DNA of 40,568 nucleotides, from the NCBI GenBank assembly GCA_003565155.1, contig PXDB01000084.1, positions 1 to 40,568 of the forward strand. Reading direction: 5' to 3'. Below are positions 8,387-16,874 of this stretch, piece after piece. Made by a program: the position numbers and the translations under genes. Position 1 is the stretch's first letter. Each line of letters opens with the position of its first letter. The notes under the pieces were generated by a model, which worked only from the letters and a program-made list of their open reading frames with translations, was not told where the DNA came from and did no database searches. This DNA is from Nitriliruptoraceae bacterium (GTDB lineage: Bacteria > Actinomycetota > Nitriliruptoria > Nitriliruptorales > Nitriliruptoraceae).

Positions 8387-8476
8387 CTACGGGTCGCGCC
8401 GCCGGTAGGCTCAAGTCCTGCGCACCGGCCGGACCGCCGGCAGCGTCGACCCGGGTGGGAGCCCCCCGGGCTGGGA

Positions 8477-10078
8477 GTGACATCGTTGGGGGAGCAGACA
8501 GCCGGCGGCAGCGACCCGTCACAGCAGCACGCGGTGGAAGCTGCGCAGGATGAGCCGTGGGCGGAACGCCTCAGCTCCCTGGATGCGGCCTTCCTGGAGA
8601 TGGAGTCGCCGACGCGGCACATGCACGTCGGTGGGCTGTTCCTCTTCGACCCACCGGCCGAGGGCAGCAACTTCAGCTTCTCGCGCTTCCTGGAGCTGGT
8701 GGCCTCGCGGCTGCAACACATCCCCCGTTACCGCCAGAAGGTGATCGAACCGGGCCTGGCCCTCGCGGGCGCCACGTGGGTCGACGACGAGGACTTCGAC
8801 ATCTCCTTCCACGTGCGCCACGCGGCCCTGCCCGCCCCCGGAACGACCGCCCAGCTCACCGAGTACGCGACGCGGATCCTGTCCCGACAACTCGACCGCG
8901 ACAAGCCGCTCTGGGAGCTCTACGTCATCGAAGGCCTCGAGCACGGCCGGGTGGCGCTGCTCGGCAAGACCCACCACGCGATGATCGACGGGTTGTCCGG
9001 CATCGATATCGCCACGGTGATGCTCGACCTCACCCCCGATGCGAGTGATGAACTCCCTGCGCCGCCGCCGTGGCGGCCCCGGCCCGCCCCCTCGGAGCTG
9101 ACCCTGGCTGCCCGCGCGGCCCGCGACTTCGCGGCCAGCCCCGCCCAGGCCGCGGAGTCCTTCGGCCGGCTCCTGCGGACCCCGAGGGTGGCGGCGAGCA
9201 AGGTCCTCGATGTCGGCCGTGGCGTGAGCCGGGTGACGCGGGCGAACCTGCTCAGGCCCGCCCCACGGTCCCCGCTGAACGAGCCGCCCGGCCGGCACCG
9301 GCGCTTCGCGATCCAGCGGGTACCGCTGGAGGAGGTCAAGGCGGTCAAGGACGCCTTCCACACCACGGTCAACGACGTGATCCTGGCGCTGGTGGCCGAC
9401 GCCACAGGGCGCTATCTGCGCTCCCGAGGGCACCGCACCGACGGGATGTGGCTCCGGGCGATGGTGCCCGTCAGCACCCGGCAGGCCTCCGAGGCCCACG
9501 CGCTCGGCAACCGGGTGGTGGCGGTGTTCGTGGACCTGCCGATGTTCGAGATGGACCCGATCCACCGACTCAGGGTGTGCCACGAGGCGATGAGCGACGT
9601 GAAGTCCTCCCACGCCGCGGTCGGTGCCGGGTTCCTGCTGGGCCTCGGCGAGTTCGCGCCACCGACCCTGCACGCGATGGCGGCCCGGGTGGCGGTCAAC
9701 GCCCGGCTGTTCAACTTCCTGGTGACCAACGTCCCCGGCCCCCAGCTGCCGATCTACTGCCTGGGGTCCCGGCTGCTCGGCGCCTTCCCGTTCACCCCGC
9801 TGGCGGCGAACCACAGCTACAGCGTCGGGGTCACCTCGATGGACGGGTGGGTCAACGTCGGCATCACGGCTGACTACGACGCCCTCACCGATATCGACGA
9901 GGTGCCGTCGATGCTGCTGGATGCCCTCGCCGAGCTGGTGGCCAGCGCCGCCGCGGTCTCCGAGCGGGCTCGGCGCCTGGAGGACGCCCGGCAGCGCCGC
10001 ACCGCCGATGCGGAGCCCGACGCCCTCCACCTCGACGAGGGGGGAGCTCCTATCGTCGGTACCGACTCGAGCGGCTGA
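8477..10078 (+). CDS. WS/DGAT/MGAT family O-acyltransferase
   Basis: About 533 residues. Bifunctional wax ester synthase / diacylglycerol acyltransferase family, which transfers acyl groups from acyl-CoA to alcohols or diacylglycerol for storage lipid. N-terminal LSSLDAAFLEMESPTRHMHV opens the acyltransferase domain and the active-site motif HHAMIDG is at 166-172 from this start. The C-terminal part (FNFLVTNVPGPQLPIYCLGS, then SYSVGVTSMDGWVNVGI) is the DUF1298 domain. The start is uncertain: GTG 8477 or TTG 8486, the latter with GGGAG at 8473-8477. The frame is open upstream through the His/Asp repeat, but family proteins begin close to LSSLDAAF, so I exclude the repeat. The preceding dehydrogenase could share lipid metabolism with it. 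Confidence 0.9.
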   Translation: MTSLGEQTAGGSDPSQQHAVEAAQDEPWAERLSSLDAAFLEMESPTRHMHVGGLFLFDPPAEGSNFSFSRFLELVASRLQHIPRYRQKVIEPGLALAGATWVDDEDFDISFHVRHAALPAPGTTAQLTEYATRILSRQLDRDKPLWELYVIEGLEHGRVALLGKTHHAMIDGLSGIDIATVMLDLTPDASDELPAPPPWRPRPAPSELTLAARAARDFAASPAQAAESFGRLLRTPRVAASKVLDVGRGVSRVTRANLLRPAPRSPLNEPPGRHRRFAIQRVPLEEVKAVKDAFHTTVNDVILALVADATGRYLRSRGHRTDGMWLRAMVPVSTRQASEAHALGNRVVAVFVDLPMFEMDPIHRLRVCHEAMSDVKSSHAAVGAGFLLGLGEFAPPTLHAMAARVAVNARLFNFLVTNVPGPQLPIYCLGSRLLGAFPFTPLAANHSYSVGVTSMDGWVNVGITADYDALTDIDEVPSMLLDALAELVASAAAVSERARRLEDARQRRTADAEPDALHLDEGGAPIVGTDSSG

Positions 10079-10090
10079 GCGGAGGCGTCA

Positions 10091-10558
10091 GTGGCACAGC
10101 ATCCGCAGCAGGAGCGCATCGAGCTGCGGGTCCGCCGGCTGCGGCCGGACGCGCCCCTGCCACGCTACGCCCACCCGGGTGACGCAGGCCTCGACCTCGC
10201 CGCAGCGGAGCCGGTGCGTCTCGCACCGGGGGAGCGCACCGCGGTGCCGACGGGTCTCGCGATGGCCATCCCCGAGGGCTGGGTCGGTCTGGTGCACCCG
10301 CGCTCCGGTCTCGCGCGTCGCCACGGGGTCACGGTCACCAACGCGCCCGGCACCATCGACGCCGGCTACCGCGGCGAGGTGAAGGTCCTGCTGGTCAACC
10401 TCGGGGCGGAGCTGGTCGAGCTCGCGGCAGGCGACCGCATCGCCCAGCTGCTGTTGCAACGGGTCGGACATGCCATGGTCGTCGAGGTGGAGGACCTCGA
10501 CGCCACCGCGCGGGGTGACGGCGGCTTCGGGTCGACGGGAAGCGCAGGGCGCGGCTAG
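10091..10558 (+). CDS. dut: dUTP diphosphatase (dUTPase)
   Basis: A 155-residue trimeric-type dUTPase, hydrolysing dUTP to dUMP and diphosphate to limit uracil in DNA and feed dTMP synthesis. The five family motifs appear in order: [45 protein letters not shown] and the P-loop-like C-terminus GDGGFGSTG. Size and spacing match the bacterial family. The start is GTG 10091, with GCGGAGG upstream and only 12 bases after the acyltransferase stop, so the two are probably co-transcribed. Nothing looks unusual. Confidence 0.96.
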   Translation: MAQHPQQERIELRVRRLRPDAPLPRYAHPGDAGLDLAAAEPVRLAPGERTAVPTGLAMAIPEGWVGLVHPRSGLARRHGVTVTNAPGTIDAGYRGEVKVLLVNLGAELVELAAGDRIAQLLLQRVGHAMVVEVEDLDATARGDGGFGSTGSAGRG

Positions 10559-10596
10559 CGCCGTCGCCAGGCCAGATGCTCGCTGCGTCCGGCGGT

Positions 10597-10625
10597 TTGC
10601 CGGGCCCCCCACCACGGAGTATCGT
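10597..10625 (+). promoter_or_regulatory. Likely tRNA-Gly promoter
   Basis: TTGCCG (10597-10602) and TATCGT (10620-10625) are separated by 17 bases, and the tRNA begins 11 bases after the -10 element. This is the expected spacing for a sigma70-type promoter. Confidence 0.55.
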
Positions 10626-10635
10626 CACCGACCGC

Positions 10636-10712
10636 GCGGATGTAGCTCAGTTGGCTAGAGCGCCACCTTGCCAAGGTGGAGGTCGCGGGTTCGAATCCCG
10701 TCATCCGCTCCA
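10636..10712 (+). tRNA. tRNA-Gly (anticodon GCC)
   Basis: A full cloverleaf can be drawn. The acceptor stem is GCGGATG (10636-10642) with CATCCGC (10702-10708), the D-arm is AGCTCAGTTGGCTAGAGC, and the anticodon stem is CCACC/GGTGG with loop TTGCCAA, giving anticodon GCC. The T-arm is GCGGGTTCGAATCCCG. The discriminator base is T, as usual for tRNA-Gly, and CCA is encoded at 10710-10712. Confidence 0.97.
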
Positions 10713-11070
10713 CAGCCGCCCCGCCGAGACGGGGATCCCTCCTCTCGGGAGGCGTTGCACGAGAGCGGCTCCAACAGTGGCGACACGCTCCGTGCTCGTT
10801 GTCGAGGAGCGCTCGTTCCTGCATCTGCGGCGAGCTGCGCTGCACACGCCGGCCGGCAGCAGCGGCCACCGGCACCGCGTGAACGCCGGTGAGCGTCGTC
10901 CGAGCCGCTGCTGCACCACCACGGGGCTGCTGTCCCGATGCTGGCGTACGTGCGGTGGAGGTCCTCCAAGGAGCGGATGTACGGGGTCCGGAGCGGCGGG
11001 CGATGCCACTCCGCGGTCACGACGAGCCGGGCACGTGCTGGCGATATCGAGCCGATCGAGCGAGACCCAC
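10713..11070. other. Gap between tRNA-Gly and hemH, with two short hairpins
   Basis: No supported gene in about 358 bases. Just after the tRNA are a CCCCG/CGGGG stem (10719-10734, loop CCGAGA) and a CCTCC/GGAGG stem (10738-10752). These could end tRNA transcription or that of the converging hemH operon. Neither is followed by a clear T-run. The rest shows nothing I recognise. Confidence 0.45.
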
Positions 11071-12180
11071 TCAGACGTCGGTCAGGTGCCCGACCGTGGA
11101 GTCCTCGCCGCACACCGTCGGCTTGTCGGCGCGCGCGTTCGCGCAGCATCCCACCGCACAGACCTCGCGCCACGGCCCGAGCGGACTCAACGCCTCGCCG
11201 GGGTCACCGGCTATCCGTGCCTCGACGAGGTCGGCGATCGCTGCGACGAACGCCTCGTGCACCCCCGGGGTCCGCACCCGGTGCATCCGAACGCCGAGGT
11301 CATCGCACGTTTCCTGCGCCTCGTTGTCGAGGTCCCAGATCACCTCGACGTGGTCGCTGACGAACCCGATGGGCACGATCACCACCGCTTCGGCGCCATC
11401 CTCGTGGACCTCGCGGATCGCATCGTTGATGTCCGGCTCCAGCCACGGTACGTGGGGGGCACCGGAGCGGGACTGGTAGGTCAGTGACCAGGCCGGCAAC
11501 GCCAGGCCCTCGGCGGCGACGCCTTCGAGCACCAGCTTCGCGGTCTCGAGGTGCTGCGCGACGTAGGCGCCCCGTTCATCGAACTCGCCCGGAGGCCCCG
11601 ACGCCGCCGCCATCTCGGTCGGGATCGAGTGGGTCACGAACAGCACGCGGGTGCGCTCCAGCGGGACCTCGTCGTCGGCGAGGGAGCGCAGCGCCGTCAC
11701 CAGCCGCTCGACGAACGGACCCACGAAGCCGGGGTGGTCGAAGTAGTGGCGGATCTTGTCGAGGTGGAGCTTGCCATCGAGGCCCGACTCCAGCAGTGCC
11801 TCGGCGAGGTCCTCGCGGTAGGCCCGGCACCCCGAGTAGGAGGAGTACGCGCTGGTGGCGAAGGTCAGCACCCGCCGGTGACCGTCGGCGTGCAGCTGCT
11901 CCAGGGCGGGCTGGAGGAAGGGGTGCCAGAACCGGTTCCCCCAGTAGATCGGCAGGTCGATGCCGCGCCGGTCGAACTCGGCTCGGAGTACGGCGATCAG
12001 GTCCCGGTTCTGCTGGTTGATCGGGCTGACCCCGCCGAGTTCGTGGTAGTGGTGCGAGACGTCGATGAGTCGTTCGCGCGGGACGCCGCGACCCCGCGTG
12101 ACGTTCTCGAGGAACGGCATGACGTCATCGGGACCCTCGGGGCCGCCGAAGGATGCCAGCAGGAACGCGTCGTAGCTCAT
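11071..12180 (-). CDS. hemH: Coproporphyrin (III) ferrochelatase, probable [2Fe-2S] type
   Basis: A 369-residue ferrochelatase (HemH/CpfC) that inserts Fe2+ into coproporphyrin III in actinobacteria. Family stretches seen are LLASFGGPEGPDDVMPFLE, HYHELGGVSPINQQN, VLTFATSAYSSYSGCRAYRED and VLFVTHSIP, with GFVSDHVEVIWDLDNEA carrying the conserved HxExxxD region. Cys118, inside SSYSGC, together with Cys341, Cys345, Cys346 and Cys357 in the tail, resembles the internal plus C-terminal cysteines that bind a [2Fe-2S] cluster in actinobacterial ferrochelatases. The start is ATG 12180, with GGAGGT upstream. It overlaps the chdC stop by four bases (ATGA), so translation is coupled. It is the last gene of the minus-strand hem operon. 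Confidence 0.95.
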   Translation of the reverse strand: MSYDAFLLASFGGPEGPDDVMPFLENVTRGRGVPRERLIDVSHHYHELGGVSPINQQNRDLIAVLRAEFDRRGIDLPIYWGNRFWHPFLQPALEQLHADGHRRVLTFATSAYSSYSGCRAYREDLAEALLESGLDGKLHLDKIRHYFDHPGFVGPFVERLVTALRSLADDEVPLERTRVLFVTHSIPTEMAAASGPPGEFDERGAYVAQHLETAKLVLEGVAAEGLALPAWSLTYQSRSGAPHVPWLEPDINDAIREVHEDGAEAVVIVPIGFVSDHVEVIWDLDNEAQETCDDLGVRMHRVRTPGVHEAFVAAIADLVEARIAGDPGEALSPLGPWREVCAVGCCANARADKPTVCGEDSTVGHLTDV

Positions 12181-12875
12181 CGAAGCACCTCCACGGCGCC
12201 CGCGGCGTCCACGAGCCGACCCGTGTAGAAGGGGATCTCCTCGCGAACGTGCAGTCGGGCCTTCGTGGCCCGCATGTCGCGCATCATGTCCACGAGGTCG
12301 TGCAGTTCGTCCGACTCGAGCGCCAACATCCACTCGTAGTCGTTCAGGGCGAAGGCTGCGACGGTGTTGGGTTGGACGTCGGGGAAACCCCGGCCGGCCA
12401 TCCCGTGCTCGCGCAGCATGTCCCGACGCTCATCGTCCGGGAGCAGGTACCAGTCGTAGGAGCGCACGAACGGGTAGACGCACAGCCACGTGAGCGGCCG
12501 GGTAGCACGCATGAAGCTCGGCACGTGGTCGCGGGAGAACTCCGCCGGACGATGGGTCCCCATCGCCGACCAGGCGAGCGTGGTGGTCGCCCCGGCGTCC
12601 GTACGCCGGAACCCGCGGAGCGCCGCTTGGAGGGACTCGGCCGATGGCCCGTGCAGCCAGACCATCAGGTCTGCGTCCGCACGCATCCCCGAGACGTCGT
12701 ACAGCCCACGGAGGACCACGTCGTCGCCGGTGACGGCGTCCGCCCACGCCGATACTTCGGCTCCGTGGCCATCCAGCTGCGCCGAGGCGCCGGTACGGGC
12801 GTAGACCGCCCAGACGGTGTAGCGCACCGTCTGGTTGAGCGCGTCGACGTCGGGAGTGGCGTCGGGTTCGGCCAC
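12177..12875 (-). CDS. chdC: Coproheme decarboxylase (chlorite dismutase-like HemQ)
   Basis: A 232-residue ChdC/HemQ that converts coproheme to heme b by two H2O2-dependent oxidative decarboxylations, the last step of the coproporphyrin route. YPFVRSYDWYLLPDDERR carries the catalytic tyrosine of the actinobacterial type, and the following MLREHG carries the expected proximal heme histidine. NTVAAFALNDYEWMLALES is the other family signature. The start is GTG 12875, with AGGAGG upstream. It lies between hemY (60 bases upstream) and hemH (4-base overlap), which fits the pathway order exactly. True chlorite dismutase activity is unlikely given the Tyr and the heme-operon context. Confidence 0.96.
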   Translation of the reverse strand: MAEPDATPDVDALNQTVRYTVWAVYARTGASAQLDGHGAEVSAWADAVTGDDVVLRGLYDVSGMRADADLMVWLHGPSAESLQAALRGFRRTDAGATTTLAWSAMGTHRPAEFSRDHVPSFMRATRPLTWLCVYPFVRSYDWYLLPDDERRDMLREHGMAGRGFPDVQPNTVAAFALNDYEWMLALESDELHDLVDMMRDMRATKARLHVREEIPFYTGRLVDAAGAVEVLR

Positions 12876-12935
12876 GAGAGCCTCCTGGGAGGGGTCGGTG
12901 GTGACGGGGATCGTGCACGGCCGGTTCGGGCGCCG

Positions 12936-14465
12936 TCACGACAGCGTACGGGCCGCTTCCGCACGTGAGCGAGCCACGACCCCGGCGAGCCCGTTCCCCG
13001 CGAGCGACCCGCCGAGCAGCGCAAGGTCGGGCACATCGACCAGTGCGTCGTCGACGGCGGTCACCGCGGCTTGCCTGCCGACCAGGGGCCGCACCAGGCC
13101 GTGGCGCCATCGGGTCACGCGGGAAGCGCGGACCGTCGCGTCGCCCAGCGCGTCGCCGAGCACCCTGGCGGTGTCGGCGAAGGCCACCTCGACCATGGAG
13201 GGGCGATGCTCGGGCGCCTCGGGGCCGGGGTGCGGCACCTCATGCCCGGTGACCGCACCGGGACCTGCAGCGGCAGCCGGGACGCACTGGCATGGTCGGC
13301 CGCCGTAGGACAACCTGACCAGGTGATGCCCGGGGGTGAGAGCAGCCGCGACGTGGGACCACTTCGCGCTCGCGTGGGTCATCGCCTTCGCGTGCACGTC
13401 GGTCACCTCCGGCGCCACCAGCACCCCGGAGCCGACCGGCGCACCGGCCGCTGCGAGGGTCGCGTCCGCGAGCAGCAGGGTCACGAGCGTGACCTCCGTG
13501 GCGCGAAGCTCCCGGAGCGCGCCACGCACCGCCCCGATGGCCTCCTGTGTGGCGGGATCGGCAGCAGAGCCGACCGCGCGCTCCCGGCGTCGCACCTCGT
13601 CGCTCGCAGTGGTCAGCACCGTCCCCAGCACCTGCGTGGCCGGTGTGGGCGGGAGGGCGACACCGACCACCTCGGCGTCCAGGTGGCCGTCATCCAGCGT
13701 CACACGCCACCCTGCCGGGCGCCGGTGCAGCCCGGTGGCGGGCGAGCCGGTCCGGACCGTGCCACCCAGATACTCGACGCGGGCGACCAGTGCGTCCACC
13801 AGTAACGACAGCCCCCCGGTGAGCGTTGCGACCGGAGCGCCGGCCGGGCCGAGGGGCCCGCGGAGCGCCCGAGCGGCCGGCAGCAGCCCGCCGTGTCTGC
13901 GCACGGCAGCAGCGAGCTGGGGTGCCACCGACATGAGCTCCGCCTCGTCCGCCGGGGTGGCATGCACACCGGCGATCACGGGATCGACGAGCTGTGCTGC
14001 AACCGCAGCCCCGAGCCGCTCACGTACCAGGGCGCCCACTGTGGGGGGCAGGGGCGCGTCGCCGGCGAGCGGGATGGCGTCCAGGCGGGCTGCCTCGGCA
14101 GCGGCGCGGCTGCCGACCAGACGGGCGATGTCGTCCAGATCCACCGGGATACCGAGGAAGCCGGGGGGCAGCGGTAGCAGCCCACGCGCCGTCAGGAGGT
14201 GAGCCTGGTAGGTGGCCGGGCGGACGACGCGTTCCGACAGCCCGAGCTCCTCGACGAGGGTGAGCACCTCGGGGCGGGCGATCGCGAACGCCTCGGCGCC
14301 GACCTCCGTGGCCACGTCCCCGATCTGCTCACGGCGCACGGCACCGCCGGCGCGGTCGCCGGCTTCCAGGACGGTGACATCCATGCCGCGGGTGGCGGCC
14401 TCCACGGCCCAGACGAGACCGGCGATGCCGCCCCCGACCACCACTGCCCGGCGTCTACGGGTCAC
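12936..14465 (-). CDS. hemY: Coproporphyrinogen III oxidase / protoporphyrinogen oxidase (HemY type)
   Basis: A 509-residue FAD amine-oxidase-fold enzyme (HemY/CgoX) that removes six electrons from the porphyrinogen ring. The dinucleotide loop GGGIAG is at residues 11-16, followed by VTVLEAGDRAGGAVRREQ and, near the end, LALLGGSLAGNGLAGVVA, which closes the FAD site. With ChdC and a ferrochelatase in the same operon, the substrate is most likely coproporphyrinogen III. The start is GTG 14465, only one base after the hemE stop, so translation is coupled. The middle of the protein has several Ala/Gly-rich stretches, but its length is only slightly above the family norm. Confidence 0.93.
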   Translation of the reverse strand: MTRRRRAVVVGGGIAGLVWAVEAATRGMDVTVLEAGDRAGGAVRREQIGDVATEVGAEAFAIARPEVLTLVEELGLSERVVRPATYQAHLLTARGLLPLPPGFLGIPVDLDDIARLVGSRAAAEAARLDAIPLAGDAPLPPTVGALVRERLGAAVAAQLVDPVIAGVHATPADEAELMSVAPQLAAAVRRHGGLLPAARALRGPLGPAGAPVATLTGGLSLLVDALVARVEYLGGTVRTGSPATGLHRRPAGWRVTLDDGHLDAEVVGVALPPTPATQVLGTVLTTASDEVRRRERAVGSAADPATQEAIGAVRGALRELRATEVTLVTLLLADATLAAAGAPVGSGVLVAPEVTDVHAKAMTHASAKWSHVAAALTPGHHLVRLSYGGRPCQCVPAAAAGPGAVTGHEVPHPGPEAPEHRPSMVEVAFADTARVLGDALGDATVRASRVTRWRHGLVRPLVGRQAAVTAVDDALVDVPDLALLGGSLAGNGLAGVVARSRAEAARTLS

Positions 14466-14466
14466 C

Positions 14467-15492
14467 TCAGCCGGTTTCGCTGTGGGCCAGCTCCACGACC
14501 CGGGTCAGGACGTCCGGGTCGGTGGTGGGTGGGACCCCGTGGCCGAGGTTGAGCACGTGGGAGCGGGCGGCACGGGCATCGGTGATCACCTGACGGATGT
14601 GCCGTTCGAGCACCGCCCAGGGTGCGGCCAGCAGCGCCGGGTCGATGTTGCCCTGCACGGTGACATCGGGCCCGAGCCGGGAGACGGCCTCCGCCATCGG
14701 TGTCCGGTCGTCGATCCCGACCACGTCGGCTCCCGCGTCGCGCAGGTCGGTCAGGATCTGCACCGTGCGTGTCCCGAAGTGGACCCGCGGGACGCCGAGG
14801 TCCGCGACCGCTTCCAGCACCGTGCGGGAGTGGGGGAGCGCTCCCGTGCGGTAGTCCGCCGGCGGCAGCGTCCCGGCCCAGGAGTCGAACAGCTGCAACG
14901 CCGAGGCACCTGCCTCGACCTGAGCGCGCAGGAACCTCTCCGTCTGTCGGGCGACCCAGGCGAGCAGCTCGTCCCACACCCCCGGCTCGGTATGGAGGAG
15001 GGCGCGGGTGACAAGGTGGTCGCGGGAGGGCCGGCCCTCGATGAGGTAGGACGCGACCGTGAACGGTGCCCCGGCGAACCCGATGAGGGGCGTGGTCCCC
15101 AGTTCCTCGACGCAGCGACCCACCGCCTCACGGATCGGCGCGAGCGCCGCGGGGTCAAGCTCGGGCAGCCGGGCGACGTCCGCCGCCGTCCGCACGGGTG
15201 CACCCATGACCGGACCGACGCCGGGTTCGATCTCCACGTCGATGCCCGCGAGCTTGAGCGGAACCACGATGTCGCTGAACAGGATCGCGGCGTCCACACC
15301 GTGCCGGCGGACCGGTTGGAGGGTGATCTCCGCCGCGAGCGCCGGTGTCAGGCACGCGTCCAGCATCCGTGTGCCCTCACGGGTCGCGCGATACTCGGGG
15401 AGCGAGCGACCCGCCTGTCGCATGAACCAGACCGGGAGACGCTCCGGGCGCTCGCCCCGGTAGGCCCGCAGCAACGGCGTGGCGGCGGTCAT
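14467..15492 (-). CDS. hemE: Uroporphyrinogen decarboxylase
   Basis: A 341-residue HemE that decarboxylates the four acetate side chains of uroporphyrinogen III to give coproporphyrinogen III. PVWFMRQAGRSLPEYRATR is the diagnostic N-terminal signature (substrate-binding Arg), followed by ILFSDIVVPLKLAG, GFAGAPFTVASYLIEG and NLGHGVPPTTDPD. I prefer ATG 15492 because the signature then begins about 20 residues in, as in the family. ATG 15528 in the same frame adds 12 residues, but its GGAGG touches the start codon. It is the first gene of the minus operon hemE-hemY-chdC-hemH, divergent from hemA. Confidence 0.95.
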   Translation of the reverse strand: MTAATPLLRAYRGERPERLPVWFMRQAGRSLPEYRATREGTRMLDACLTPALAAEITLQPVRRHGVDAAILFSDIVVPLKLAGIDVEIEPGVGPVMGAPVRTAADVARLPELDPAALAPIREAVGRCVEELGTTPLIGFAGAPFTVASYLIEGRPSRDHLVTRALLHTEPGVWDELLAWVARQTERFLRAQVEAGASALQLFDSWAGTLPPADYRTGALPHSRTVLEAVADLGVPRVHFGTRTVQILTDLRDAGADVVGIDDRTPMAEAVSRLGPDVTVQGNIDPALLAAPWAVLERHIRQVITDARAARSHVLNLGHGVPPTTDPDVLTRVVELAHSETG

Positions 15493-15528
15493 CCCGCTGA
15501 CCAGGGGGTGAGATGGTGGTAACAGCAT

Positions 15529-15596
15529 CCTCCGAGACTACCGTTCCTAACGCTGCCGCTTCGCGGCCGGGGTGACCGACCCGGTACCGTTCTCCC
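15529..15596. promoter_or_regulatory. Divergent hem control region; hemA probably leaderless
   Basis: Only 68 bases separate the outermost starts. On plus, TACCGT (15585-15590, TAnnnT type) lies six bases before the hemA ATG with no ribosome binding site between, which fits a leaderless mRNA. On minus, TAGTCT (15535-15540) is a possible -10 for hemE. Both -35 elements are unclear. Confidence 0.45.
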
Positions 15597-16874
15597 ATGG
15601 CTCTTGCACTCATCGGCGTCAGCCACGCGGACGTGGCGCTCCATGAGCTCGAGGGGTTCGCTGCGGGGGCGGATCTTCCTCACGAGCTCGTCAGCGATGG
15701 CACCGCCACCGGCGCGGTGCTGCTCTCGACGTGCAACCGGGTCGAGCTCTACCTCGACACCGATGCACCTGGTCAGGCCGCCACCGAGGCACGGGAGATG
15801 CTCCTGGTCGGCGGGGGTACACCGGATCTCGCGCCGGTCGTGCGGCAGCGCTTCGAGGATGACGTCCCGCGGCACCTGTTCTCCGTTGCCGCCGGTCTCG
15901 AGTCGATGGTGGTCGGGGAACCGGAGATCGCCGGGCAGGTCCGCGCTGCCATCTCCGTCGCACGACAGGACGGCACCGCATCGCCGCCACTGGACCGGCT
16001 CTTCGGTGCAGCCAGCCGGGCCTCCCGCCAGGTTACGACCACCACCGGCCTGCAGGCGGCGAGTCGCTCGATCGTCCAGGTCGCGCTTGACCTGGTCGAA
16101 GAGGCGCACGGCGCGCTGGCGGGGCGGACGGTATGCCTGATCGGGACCGGTTCCTTCGCCCGCATCGCCTACGCAGCGCTGCGCGAACGGGGGGTCGCCG
16201 ACCTGCTGCTGTACTCGCTCAGCGGTCGCGCGACCCGCTTCGCCCGGTCCCACCCGGGCACGGTCGTACCGCAGGCCGATCTCGCCTCGGCGTTGGCCGC
16301 TGCGGACGTGGTGGTGACCTGCAGCGGTGCGCCCCACCCCGTGATCGACGCCGGATCCCTCACCGCGGCGCTCGGGCCCCGGACCGCACCGCTGCCCATC
16401 GTCGACCTCGCCCTGACCCACGATGTCGATAGCTCGGTCAGCGAACTCGACCTCGCTGAGGTCGTCGATCTCGACCGCATCCAGCGACACGCTCCTCCCG
16501 CGCACACCGCGGCCGTCGCCGAGGCCCGCACGGTCGTGGACGCGGCGGTCGAGGCGTTCGCGGCCGGGGAGGCCGGGCGTCGCGCGGACCCGGCGATCGT
16601 GGCACTGCGTCGTCACGTTCAGGCCGCGATGGGCCGCGAACTCGACCGTGCGGAACGGAAGCATGCCGCGTCGACGGTGCTCGCCGTGACGGGTGCACTC
16701 GACCGGTTCGCGAACGAGCTGCTGCACGTCCCGACGTTACGGGCCCGCGAGCTCGTGCAACAGGGGCGCGGCGAGGAGCTCGTGGCGGCTCTGGACACGC
16801 TGTTCGGCCTCGGCCCGGAGGTCGGCGCCGCGCTCCTTGACGGGCTCGGACGCGGGGACGAGGATCGCGCGTGA
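15597..16874 (+). CDS. hemA: Glutamyl-tRNA reductase
   Basis: A 425-residue NADPH-dependent GtrR that reduces Glu-tRNA to glutamate-1-semialdehyde, the committed step of C5 heme synthesis. LLSTCNRVELY contains the catalytic Cys46. AAGLESMVVGEPEIAGQV is the conserved block, here with Pro-Glu where GEQQILGQV-like sequence is more usual. IGTGSFARIAYAALRERG is the NADPH domain, and a helical C-terminal dimerisation domain follows. The start is ATG 15597. Upstream sequence suggests leaderless initiation. The stop overlaps hemC by four bases (GTGA). First gene of the plus hem operon and the usual control point of the pathway. Confidence 0.96.
   Translation: MALALIGVSHADVALHELEGFAAGADLPHELVSDGTATGAVLLSTCNRVELYLDTDAPGQAATEAREMLLVGGGTPDLAPVVRQRFEDDVPRHLFSVAAGLESMVVGEPEIAGQVRAAISVARQDGTASPPLDRLFGAASRASRQVTTTTGLQAASRSIVQVALDLVEEAHGALAGRTVCLIGTGSFARIAYAALRERGVADLLLYSLSGRATRFARSHPGTVVPQADLASALAAADVVVTCSGAPHPVIDAGSLTAALGPRTAPLPIVDLALTHDVDSSVSELDLAEVVDLDRIQRHAPPAHTAAVAEARTVVDAAVEAFAAGEAGRRADPAIVALRRHVQAAMGRELDRAERKHAASTVLAVTGALDRFANELLHVPTLRARELVQQGRGEELVAALDTLFGLGPEVGAALLDGLGRGDEDRA

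Noticed and set aside
8165-8476. Acyltransferase extended upstream through the His/Asp repeat
   Set aside because: It would overlap the dehydrogenase gene by about 100 bases, and family proteins begin near LSSLDAAF. The repeat is treated as separate.
10636-10712. tRNA-Gly as integration site of a mobile element
   Set aside because: No integrase gene, no direct repeat of the tRNA 3' end and no composition change found next to it.
12177-12875. True chlorite dismutase
   Set aside because: The tyrosine/histidine pattern is of the HemQ/ChdC type and the gene sits inside the heme operon.
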